A DNA stretch of 45,275 bases, taken from IMG/VR virus record IMGVR_UViG_3300028840_003477, positions 1-45,275 of that record. One strand, written 5' to 3'. Below, piece by piece: positions 36,017 to 43,407 of the stretch. Both the position numbers and the translations under genes were made by a program. Each line of letters begins with the position of its first letter. The first letter of the stretch is position 1. A model generated the notes under the pieces. It did no database searches. It saw only the letters and a list, made by a program, of their open reading frames with translations, and was not told the DNA's origin. The DNA comes from a virus.

Positions 36017-36766
36017 GTGACGGACTACATCACCATCGCGGACGTGCGAGCCGAAGGACTCGACGCAACTGAGTACCCGGACGCGGAAGTCCAAGCGGCC
36101 ATCGAAACGTGGCAAGCCTTTCTCATCAGGGCATGCCGGCAATGGTTCGAACCTATCGACCTAACATTGGAGGTCGATGGGACGAATTCGGATACCATCC
36201 ATACCGGCGTCCCCATCATCTCGATTGAGTACGTGAAGCTCAACGGCGACAGCGCCAACTTGGATACCGATTACTACAAGGTGTATAACTCGCGCAGCTA
36301 TCCGGATGACCGTCGAAACCCCAGGATCAAACTCGTAATGGCCGATGAGGAGGGTTCAATCTACACGCGGCCGTGGGCATACGGTCGTGGCGGTCGGATG
36401 ATCTTTCGGAAGGGAAGGAAGAATCAAACCATCAAGGGCGTTTTCGGCTTCACGGAACCGGACGGAAGCGTGCCCAAACTGATCCAACGGGCGTTGCTGA
36501 AGCTCGTGATCGAGAAGCTCACAACGCCGTTGTACACCGCTGCCGGGTCGCCACCGCCCGGTGGGAGCGTTCCTCCGTTGCTCGGCCCAATCATCGAGGA
36601 ACGGACCGATGGGCACCAGCGGAAGTTCGGTCAAGCAGGAGGCGAGTTGAAGCCGCGTGCGCCCGGTCTCAGCGGCATAACGAGTGACCAAGAAATCCTC
36701 GACATCATCCGACTCTACAAGGCGCCTATCGGATGCGCGACACCGGCGAATCCGAGTTACAGCTGA
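36017..36766 (+). CDS. Head-tail connector protein candidate, 249 aa
   Basis: GTG start with AGGAGGTAG. The N-terminus (DYITIADVRAEGLDATEYPD) resembles the helical gp6-like connectors with a start of the type 'ITIADVRaeG'. A beta-rich middle (ITLEVDGTNSDTIHTGVPII) with later helical LIQRALLKLVIEKL fits a ring-forming adaptor. Its position between the capsid genes and the neck/tail genes supports a connector that seals the portal. The next gene starts in TGATG. Confidence 0.65.
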   Translation: MTDYITIADVRAEGLDATEYPDAEVQAAIETWQAFLIRACRQWFEPIDLTLEVDGTNSDTIHTGVPIISIEYVKLNGDSANLDTDYYKVYNSRSYPDDRRNPRIKLVMADEEGSIYTRPWAYGRGGRMIFRKGRKNQTIKGVFGFTEPDGSVPKLIQRALLKLVIEKLTTPLYTAAGSPPPGGSVPPLLGPIIEERTDGHQRKFGQAGGELKPRAPGLSGITSDQEILDIIRLYKAPIGCATPANPSYS

Positions 36767-37173
36767 TGACGCTTCCGAACCTCCTTCATCCCGTCCCTAT
36801 CGTCATCACGCAATTGGATAAAACCAACACCGTGTACGATGACGACTATCGCGAACCCGTAATGCAAGCGGCGCACGAGACTTCCAAGACGTTACCGGGG
36901 CAAGTGAAGTGGGGACTCGATGACGAGCTGGCGATGTCGGTCGGAGGCCCATCGGAAAAGGCGGATGGGTACGTGCTCTTCAGGTACGTCGATTTGAACG
37001 CGCAATCGGTCGTGCTTAAGCAAAACGACCGCTTCACGAAAATCGGGAACGTTGAGACGGACGTTTACATCGTGAGCCTCAAACCCATCGGCCATTACCC
37101 GGAAGCGGGCGGTGCGACGATGGTGAAGGCGTTTTTCTCGGACAGGCAACCGTCTCGCCAAGGGCTACAATAG
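36766..37173 (+). CDS. Neck / head-closure protein candidate, 135 aa
   Basis: The ATG 36766 overlaps the upstream stop as TGATG; an earlier ATG at 36733 is less likely. Beta-rich with a conserved-looking core (LHPVPIVITQLDKTNTVYDD, GQVKWGLDDELAMSVGGPSE, DGYVLFRYVDLN). Between a connector and the tail-completion protein, this size and fold outline match head-closure or stopper proteins. Its stop overlaps the next GTG (TAGTG). No catalytic motif. Confidence 0.6.
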   Translation: MTLPNLLHPVPIVITQLDKTNTVYDDDYREPVMQAAHETSKTLPGQVKWGLDDELAMSVGGPSEKADGYVLFRYVDLNAQSVVLKQNDRFTKIGNVETDVYIVSLKPIGHYPEAGGATMVKAFFSDRQPSRQGLQ

Positions 37174-37793
37174 TGCCGGTCGCTTTCAAACGGGATAAGG
37201 GATGGAAGAAACTCCAACAGGCGTTGGAGCCGGGGAAGGCGAACAAGATCATCCGCAAGCATATGAGACGCGCAACGCGCCTCAACGGGAAGATAGCGGA
37301 GAAGCAGATCAGGGACTCGATCAAATCGGGAAGGTACGTTGGGAACGCGCCGCTCACCGTCGCGATTAAAGGCGGCGACAAACCGTTGGTCGATACCGGG
37401 AACCTATTTCAAGCGGTGACTTCGAAAGCTGTTACTGATCTATCCGTTTTCATCGGTATTCTTCGAACATCCGAGGTCTTTAACATCGGCGTGGCTATAC
37501 ACCAGGGAGTAGCCATAAAGGTCACGAAGAAGATGCGTGGGCTTTTCTACGTCCTTTGGCTCGCTAGCACTGGAGCAATCGCTCCCTCATCGCTAACTGG
37601 AAGGGCCGCAGAGCTTTGGGAGCGGATGCCGGGCGGATGGCTCCCTCTCAAAGCGGGAACGAAGGTCATCACCATCCCGTCTCGACCGTTCATCAAGCAA
37701 GCGTTCGATGATCCGAGTCTCCGAACCCAAGCGAAGAAGAATTGGCAAGCGGGATTGCGGATGGCGTTCAAAGAAATTAGGGAGACGTCATGA
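37173..37793 (+). CDS. Tail completion / virion morphogenesis protein, 206 aa
   Basis: GTG at 37173 overlaps the previous TAG. It shows the outline of HK97 gp10/Mu gpG-type proteins: a basic N-terminal helix region, KPLVDTGNLFQAVTSKAV, and TIPSRPFIKQAFDD. These act as neck or tail-terminator proteins that join head and tail. The length fits. Coupled to the next gene by ATGA. Reasonably secure as a family-level call. Confidence 0.7.
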   Translation: MPVAFKRDKGWKKLQQALEPGKANKIIRKHMRRATRLNGKIAEKQIRDSIKSGRYVGNAPLTVAIKGGDKPLVDTGNLFQAVTSKAVTDLSVFIGILRTSEVFNIGVAIHQGVAIKVTKKMRGLFYVLWLASTGAIAPSSLTGRAAELWERMPGGWLPLKAGTKVITIPSRPFIKQAFDDPSLRTQAKKNWQAGLRMAFKEIRETS

Positions 37794-39037
37794 GGCTTTG
37801 GAAGCTCATCAAGCGGTTCCGTTTCCTGGAAGAGTATCGAGCGAAGATCACGTTGGGAACGAATGCGCGTCTCAATCCGAAAACGAACCGCATCCAGCTT
37901 CAGGAGGATAGCGCAGGCGAGTATCCCACGAGTGCAAATATCTACGCAAAGACTTGGGTAACAAATCCGAATACGGTAAAGCAGTGGCTCAACTTCCAAG
38001 TTTTCGACACTCAGGTGTACGACGATTCTGGAAATGCGCTCACGAGTTTGGGTTTCAGATTGGGCGATGGGACCGACGAATACTACTGGACGGGAAGTGC
38101 GTGGGCGGTAAGCACGAGCAATTGGAATACGGAAGCGGATATTGCGAACAACATCGGTTCCTTCCCGGTCACCGAGAAGAAAATCCAAGTCATCGTGAAC
38201 CTCGTCACGACCGACAAACGCTACACACCGACCGTCGAAGAAGTCCGCTTGCTATATTCCTCCGATGTAGAGTTTCAAGAGGATTTGATCGTCAGGTCGC
38301 TCATCCCGAAGTTGCGAGAGGAAATTCAAGTCATCGCGGACTATCCGTTGCCGGCGCTTTCGGCGCCCGCTTCGACCCTCGATTTGGACGACTATCCGTT
38401 GGGGACGCCTTACAACATTGTGGGTATCGATTCCGTTTTCAACCATACCGATGACCCCGATCACTTCACCGATTTATTTCAATCCTACGACCCGAACACG
38501 CGCGTGATAACGTTGAGCGCCTCAATCGACGCGGGGAAGGTTCCTTGGGTACGATTCTTGTGGACTCCGGAGGTCGCTATCTCCACGTCGCAAGAGTACA
38601 ACGAGCTTGAAAAAGTCCCCGCAATTGAACTAATCGACTTCGCATTTACCAACAAGCGCCAAGTGGGGCAAGACACCGGCGTACTCAATAAGGATTCCGG
38701 CGCAGGAACGTTGCTTCCAGGACCACGACAGACGGACATCGAAATCTCCATGCGCGGTGTTACCGATTCGGCAAGAGACCACGAGCGATTAGCCGATGAG
38801 ATGCGAGACTTTTTCTTTAATAATCCCGTCATAGTATCGAGAGGAATGGACGAAGAATACCGCTTACACCTCCTCAACGAGTACACCGACCAAACCGGAC
38901 CGAACCGGGGAGACATCCACGCAGGATTCCTTCGTTTTCGAATAGCAGGAGCGTTATTCTATCAAAAGCAAACGAAAGACGTGTACGCAGTCAAGCGAAT
39001 GGTGCTGACCGGCGACATGGACGTAACCATCGATTAG
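37790..39037 (+). CDS. Neck/tail structural protein, 415 aa
   Basis: Coupled start, GGGAGACG as SD. Two beta-rich segments (SANIYAKTWVTNPNTVKQWL and VFDTQVYDDSGNALTSLGFR) suggest jelly-roll-like domains, followed by IDFAFTNKRQVGQDTGVLNK and a DFFFNNPVIVSRGMDEEYRL region. Its position directly before the sheath gene fits a tail terminator or adaptor. No known enzyme motif. The function at protein level is inference. Confidence 0.6.
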   Translation: MRLWKLIKRFRFLEEYRAKITLGTNARLNPKTNRIQLQEDSAGEYPTSANIYAKTWVTNPNTVKQWLNFQVFDTQVYDDSGNALTSLGFRLGDGTDEYYWTGSAWAVSTSNWNTEADIANNIGSFPVTEKKIQVIVNLVTTDKRYTPTVEEVRLLYSSDVEFQEDLIVRSLIPKLREEIQVIADYPLPALSAPASTLDLDDYPLGTPYNIVGIDSVFNHTDDPDHFTDLFQSYDPNTRVITLSASIDAGKVPWVRFLWTPEVAISTSQEYNELEKVPAIELIDFAFTNKRQVGQDTGVLNKDSGAGTLLPGPRQTDIEISMRGVTDSARDHERLADEMRDFFFNNPVIVSRGMDEEYRLHLLNEYTDQTGPNRGDIHAGFLRFRIAGALFYQKQTKDVYAVKRMVLTGDMDVTID

Positions 39038-39047
39038 GAGGCTAGCA

Positions 39048-41354
39048 ATGGCGCAACGACGATACGGACCAACCCGTGGAGCTGGCGTCACCATCACGGA
39101 GTTAGAGGGTGACAAGACCATCGAACCGGCGGCACTCGGTTTCGCTGGGTACGGGGGCATCCTCGAAAAAGGACCGGTGGGTGAGCTCATCGAGGCGACC
39201 AACAAAGCGCAGTTCGGGAAGAAGTGCGGGAGCTACATCGATGACTCCCTGCTTCCCGACGCAGCGTTGGGATACTACGACCTCGCCAACGGCGCCGGTG
39301 GGTTGCTCTTGGTCCGCGTGACGGACGGGAACGAAGAGCAAGCGGCTCACACCTTGTACGCCCGCAGAGGAGACGTTCTCACGCCGATGGGGACTCTCAA
39401 GGCGCACAACGGCGGAAGATGGGGCGGGAAGGAGTTGCGCTTCACGAAGGACTTGAGCGCAATCGGGAAGCTCACCGAGACGACCCTTGACACCGAAGAG
39501 ACGACCGCATTCGCAACCGACCAATGGAAGGGAGGTTACATCGAGCTTGCGGCCGTCGCCAACAAGCGATACGACATCGTGGGAAACACTTCGGCGGGCG
39601 TCATCACCGTCGCATCGGACGCGACGATGCTAACCGATCACGGAGGCGGCGCTGACCTGCGTTACTACCTCGTGCTAGAGAACGAAGCCAAGGCGGTGAG
39701 CTTCATGATCCAGGACGGGGAGGACAACCCCGATTCCGAGTTCAGCGTTTCAATCTACGTCGATGGGGCGTTCGTCAAAAAGTATCCGAACCTTTCGACC
39801 GACCCGACCAGCCCCAGGTATTGGGTGGACGTCATCAACGACGATTCGTCCAACTTCGAAGTCGAAGCCGTGGACCTCTGGACGGGCGCGCATACCGCCG
39901 ATGTCCGACCGGCGAATCACTACGGCAAGACGGCGACCGTGACGGCCACGGTCCTTACCGCCGACATCCACGACTTCGCGATCAACTCCCCCGGTGGCGG
40001 CAACCCAACGTTGACGTTGGGGTCCACGACCGATGCGATGGTCGCGCAGAAGATCACGATCACGATGACGGCCGCAACGACCGGCACGGCGGTTTCGGAC
40101 AAGTTCGGCGCCCTGGGCACGGTGACGCTGGGAACCCTCTTCAACCCTCCAGGTGCGGCAGGAGGTGCGCTCAAGAACAAGTGGGCACCTCCGTTCACGG
40201 TAACAGCGGGCGCAAGCCCGTTGGTTGCTACGGACACGCTCGTCATCAACTACAAGCCGTTCATCCTGGATAGCCTCATCGACGGGCGCCTGTACCCGAA
40301 TAAGCCCGAGTCCAAGCTGGAATACTACCGCATCGTGGACAACAACCACAGCTCGATTACCGTCGCAGACGGTTCGGACCTCACGATGAGCGGCGCAACT
40401 GGAAAATACTTCCTCGTGGAAGCGCCGCAAGAGTTGACGAACGGAAGAGACGGAAACGCAGACCTCGTGGACGCCGATTACACCCAGCAAGTCTGGGATA
40501 CCTCGAACAGCCCATTCAACCGAATCGTGAACCGCAACTTGGGTCTGGTGAAGTTCGCAACGCCGGGGATCACCTCAACGGCGGTCCAGAAGGCGGGCAT
40601 CGCTTACGCAGAAGCGAAGAACCACCAGTACAGGTACGAAGCGGCGTCCAACGTTCTCACCGAATCGGCCGCCATCACGCTCGTCAACGACACGCTTGGG
40701 CGCAACGACTTCGCGGTGATGAGTTTCCCAAGCTACGCATACGTGGCCGACCCGGAAGGAGGCGCGGAAGGGAAGCGCAAGCTCATCTCCTGTACCGGGA
40801 TGATCCACGGGCGGGAAGCGCGCATCGCGGCGGACTATACCGGGTACCACAAAGCTGAGGCCGGTATCGAAGCGACCCTGCCGGCGATTCTCGCGTTGCC
40901 GACCGGTGAAACGATTCTGGACGAAGAGTCGCTCAACCCGGTCGGAATCGGCGTCATCAAAAAGGTGAAGGGCAACTTCATCCTCTGGGGCGACCGCACG
41001 TTGTACCTCGATTCGAACTGGAAATGGAAGCATCAACGCGAGCAGATGAGCTACTACGAACACGTGCTCCAGGAGAACTTCGATTGGATCATCTTCGCGA
41101 TCAACGACCCGGTGGAGGAGAAGAAAGCCATCGTTTCCTTCCAGACCTACTTCTATCCGGAGTGGACGAAGCGGGCGCTGCGCGGCGATACCTTCGAAGA
41201 TTCGACCATCATCAAAATCGACGCTGAGAACAACACGGACGCGACCCGTGCGAGCGGTGACATGAACGCCGAAATCAAACTGCGGCTGGCCGATACGGTG
41301 GAGAGGTTCAATATCTTCATCGGCAAGCAGGGCATCTTCGAATCGGTGGGATAA
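39048..41354 (+). CDS. Contractile tail sheath protein, 768 aa
   Basis: SD AGGAGG. Opens GAGVTITELEGDKTIEPAAL, like other sheath proteins with an N-terminal strand that swaps into the neighbouring subunit. The middle (residues about 110-460) includes inserted beta-rich domains, typical of large sheaths. The C-terminal part has PFNRIVNRNLGLVKFATPGI, EATLPAILALPTGETILDEE, VGIGVIKKVKGNFILWGDRT and ends with a strand-forming VERFNIFIGKQGIFESVG, as in T4/PBSX-like sheaths. It makes the contractile outer cylinder around the tube encoded at 41884. The length is within the range of myovirus sheaths. Confidence 0.88.
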   Translation: MAQRRYGPTRGAGVTITELEGDKTIEPAALGFAGYGGILEKGPVGELIEATNKAQFGKKCGSYIDDSLLPDAALGYYDLANGAGGLLLVRVTDGNEEQAAHTLYARRGDVLTPMGTLKAHNGGRWGGKELRFTKDLSAIGKLTETTLDTEETTAFATDQWKGGYIELAAVANKRYDIVGNTSAGVITVASDATMLTDHGGGADLRYYLVLENEAKAVSFMIQDGEDNPDSEFSVSIYVDGAFVKKYPNLSTDPTSPRYWVDVINDDSSNFEVEAVDLWTGAHTADVRPANHYGKTATVTATVLTADIHDFAINSPGGGNPTLTLGSTTDAMVAQKITITMTAATTGTAVSDKFGALGTVTLGTLFNPPGAAGGALKNKWAPPFTVTAGASPLVATDTLVINYKPFILDSLIDGRLYPNKPESKLEYYRIVDNNHSSITVADGSDLTMSGATGKYFLVEAPQELTNGRDGNADLVDADYTQQVWDTSNSPFNRIVNRNLGLVKFATPGITSTAVQKAGIAYAEAKNHQYRYEAASNVLTESAAITLVNDTLGRNDFAVMSFPSYAYVADPEGGAEGKRKLISCTGMIHGREARIAADYTGYHKAEAGIEATLPAILALPTGETILDEESLNPVGIGVIKKVKGNFILWGDRTLYLDSNWKWKHQREQMSYYEHVLQENFDWIIFAINDPVEEKKAIVSFQTYFYPEWTKRALRGDTFEDSTIIKIDAENNTDATRASGDMNAEIKLRLADTVERFNIFIGKQGIFESVG

Positions 41355-41392
41355 TACAAGGCGCTGCCTTGAGACGAGAAAAGGAGTAAGCA

Positions 41393-41833
41393 ATGAAGGT
41401 TCTGAAGAAACTACTCGGCATCGCTGGCGCCGGAATCGACGAGTCATACGAGGATATCAATCAGCTGTACGATGTCCTCAAGGCGCTCGTGCAGGGGAAA
41501 TCCCCGGCCGCATCCGCGTACCAAGCGACAATCGCCACGGCGACCATCGGCGCGTTCATCGTCGATGACGATGAGAGCAAGCTCACCGGCTTGCGGACGT
41601 CCGTGGGCACGACCGGCACGGCCGGAAGCACCACGGTACAGGTCCACAAGAACGGCGCGTCGCAGGGCGAGTTGACGACGGCAAACACGGAGGATGACGG
41701 CACGAAGAAGTCGCTGGCCCTGGACATCTCGTTGGCGGCGGGTGACCTCGTGGAAATCGTCGTCTCAGCGGCGCCCACGGCCGGTGCGGACTTGGTCGCG
41801 TCCGTCCAGGCGAACGCGGTGACGGTGGAGTAG
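41393..41833 (+). CDS. Small virion protein, 146 aa
   Basis: SD AAGGAG before ATG 41393. A helical N-terminus (KVLKKLLGIAGAGIDESYED) is followed by an Ala/Thr/Val-rich beta domain (LRTSVGTTGTAGSTTVQVHK, SLALDISLAAGDLVEIVVSA). The second part resembles an Ig-like or jelly-roll domain in a collar, tail or sheath decoration. It lies between the sheath and tube genes, an unusual place for an accessory, so it may decorate the tail. No family recognised. Confidence 0.6.
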   Translation: MKVLKKLLGIAGAGIDESYEDINQLYDVLKALVQGKSPAASAYQATIATATIGAFIVDDDESKLTGLRTSVGTTGTAGSTTVQVHKNGASQGELTTANTEDDGTKKSLALDISLAAGDLVEIVVSAAPTAGADLVASVQANAVTVE

Positions 41834-41883
41834 CAACGTAGCTAAGACCGCAAAAGCGGATTCTTTGGCTCAAGGAGGATAGA

Positions 41884-42321
41884 ATGAAAGGCGCAATCCT
41901 GCCGGACCATATCCCGGTAAACAACTTCGAACTACTCGTCATCGGCCTTCCGCCTCTCACGCCGACTGAGGTCAGCGGAATCGAGGACGAACTGGTCACG
42001 ACGGACCTGCCCGACCGGACGAAGGCATCGGGCGGCGAGCGCAACCCAGGCGAGTTCACGATCATGCTCCCGATGCACCACACCGTGGAGCAAGCGGCGA
42101 TGGAGGTATGGTTCAAGGAAGGCCAACACCCCATCAGTCCCGGCTACAAGAAGCCGGGGACGCTCATCCACAAGTCGGGAAGCGGGAATGTCCTCAGGAC
42201 GTTCAGCTTGCTGGGCGCATTCGCGTCGAAGCGGGTACTGCCCGACCTGGAGATGGTGAACGAAGGAGAGATGGCGACCGTCGAGTGGACGATTTCATAC
42301 GACGATATTCTGCCCATCTAG
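41884..42321 (+). CDS. Tail tube protein
   Basis: SD AAGGAG. 145 residues with an N-terminal ILPDHIPVNNFELLVIGLPP and GEFTIMLPMHHTVEQAAMEV, ending with TVEWTISYDDILPI: the beta-barrel layout of contractile-tail tube proteins of the T4 gp19/XkdM type. The strand-rich ends stack ring to ring. Placed after the sheath gene and before the chaperone and tape measure genes, as in most myoviruses. The size is typical. Confidence 0.85.
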   Translation: MKGAILPDHIPVNNFELLVIGLPPLTPTEVSGIEDELVTTDLPDRTKASGGERNPGEFTIMLPMHHTVEQAAMEVWFKEGQHPISPGYKKPGTLIHKSGSGNVLRTFSLLGAFASKRVLPDLEMVNEGEMATVEWTISYDDILPI

Positions 42322-42376
42322 TGAACCCAAATACACGGTTGGGCCTATCATGGCTCCAAGCAAATGGAGGTGAACC

Positions 42377-43222
42377 GTGAACGATTCCGAGAAGACCGAA
42401 AGAGACCCAACAAAACCGAACTACGTGGTCACCACTCTTCAAGAGCAGGGACCCAAGCTCCCATTGGCCGTCGTGGACTCGAAAGGCGCCGCAGGAGACG
42501 CCATCGAGACCAAGCGATGGAACATGAGGGAGGAACGAGCGTTGGGGCAGTTGCGCGCCGAACATCCCGACCTCAACATGGCGCAGTACGCAAGCATGGT
42601 GATCGGTCGGATGTGCCCGAAGCTGGGTCCGCATACGTTCGACGAAAACACCAAGGCGGAAGTGAAGAACGTCCACATCGGGCAGATGCCGGCCGGGGAC
42701 GTTTTTTATGTGTACGTTTGGTTGCGGACGAAGGCGCTGGGTAACATCCTTCAACTGCGACCCAAATGCGGTGGGTGCAAAAACGAATTCGACTTCAAAG
42801 CGGACCTCAACACGCTAGAAATCCACATCGCGAAAACTCCCGAGGACGTGTTGTGGGAATACGAGTTGAAGGAACCGTTCCCAGCGCACGGCAAGGAGGT
42901 AAAGAAGCTCAAGTTGGGGGCGCCGATTTGGAACAGTTACGAGATGATGACCCACGGCGGTGATATCAACGTCGGAGAAACGAAGATGGAACTCATCAAG
43001 GGGAGTATCATTGGCGTGAACGACGGTCCGAACATCCTCGTGACGGACGCCGATTTGGACGAGATGGGGAAGCTGGACCTTGAGACTCTCACCGACCTTC
43101 TGGACCTCCACTTCTTAGGACCGAATATGATGGTGGAAGGAGACTGCCCGAAGTGTAGAACGGGTTTCAAGAAATCGATACCGTGGACATACGATGATTT
43201 TTTCGGCGTTTCTTCCCGATAG
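42377..43222 (+). CDS. Tail assembly chaperone, zero-frame product, 281 aa
   Basis: GTG start with GGAGGTG. The second half contains KALGNILQLRPKCGGCKNEF and later CPKCRTGFKKSIPWTYDDFF, two CxxC knuckles, in a T4 gp26-like baseplate/tail-chaperone outline (the 'R.KaLG..y.L...C..C' pattern). It lies between tube and tape measure, the place where tail chaperones with a -1 frameshift are coded in many phages. The zero frame stops at 43220-43222, only 18 nt after a slippery heptamer (43198-43204). Binds and shields the tape measure during tail assembly (family role). Confidence 0.8.
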   Translation: MNDSEKTERDPTKPNYVVTTLQEQGPKLPLAVVDSKGAAGDAIETKRWNMREERALGQLRAEHPDLNMAQYASMVIGRMCPKLGPHTFDENTKAEVKNVHIGQMPAGDVFYVYVWLRTKALGNILQLRPKCGGCKNEFDFKADLNTLEIHIAKTPEDVLWEYELKEPFPAHGKEVKKLKLGAPIWNSYEMMTHGGDINVGETKMELIKGSIIGVNDGPNILVTDADLDEMGKLDLETLTDLLDLHFLGPNMMVEGDCPKCRTGFKKSIPWTYDDFFGVSSR

Positions 43223-43243
43223 GTAAACCGGATGACCTTCGGG
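43198..43243 (+). promoter_or_regulatory. Programmed -1 ribosomal frameshift signal
   Basis: T TTT TTC in the zero frame at 43198-43204, exactly the X XXY YYZ pattern. A 10-nt spacer follows, then a stem-loop: CCCGATAGGT (43215-43224) with ACCTTCGGG (43235-43243), nine base pairs with one bulged T and a 10-base loop. The stem encloses the zero-frame stop codon. Confidence 0.75.
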
Positions 43244-43404
43244 AAGTAATGTTTTTGCTTACTTACTATATGAAGGGATGGAGTTACGACGAAATAATGG
43301 AGATGCCGACCGAAGAAAGAAAATGGTACATGAAGCGCCTCTATCAACAACTGAAGATGGAGGCGAACGCTTTGAAGGGGAAGGGAAAGCCCGGCACGAG
43401 GTAG
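43204..43404 (+). CDS. Tail chaperone -1 frame extension
   Basis: From 43204 the -1 frame is open into the chaperone gene and runs 66 codons to TAG (43402-43404): RRFFPIGKPDDLREVMFLLT and then YYMKGWSYDEIMEMPTEERK, a helical segment ending KGKGKPGTR. The outline 'll...mgWsYdEimeMp..ER..yl..L..Q' matches small proteins found just before tape measure genes in many myophages. Predicted fusion: 342 residues. A separate start at ATG 43249 has only a poor SD, so frameshifting is the better explanation. Confidence 0.7.
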   Translation, partial: RRFFPIGKPDDLREVMFLLTYYMKGWSYDEIMEMPTEERKWYMKRLYQQLKMEANALKGKGKPGTR

Positions 43405-43407
43405 ACG

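Noticed and set aside
43249-43404. Independent small gene starting at ATG 43249 downstream of the chaperone
   Set aside because: The SD is poor and the frame is open into the chaperone gene at a slippery site with a stem-loop; frameshifting explains more.
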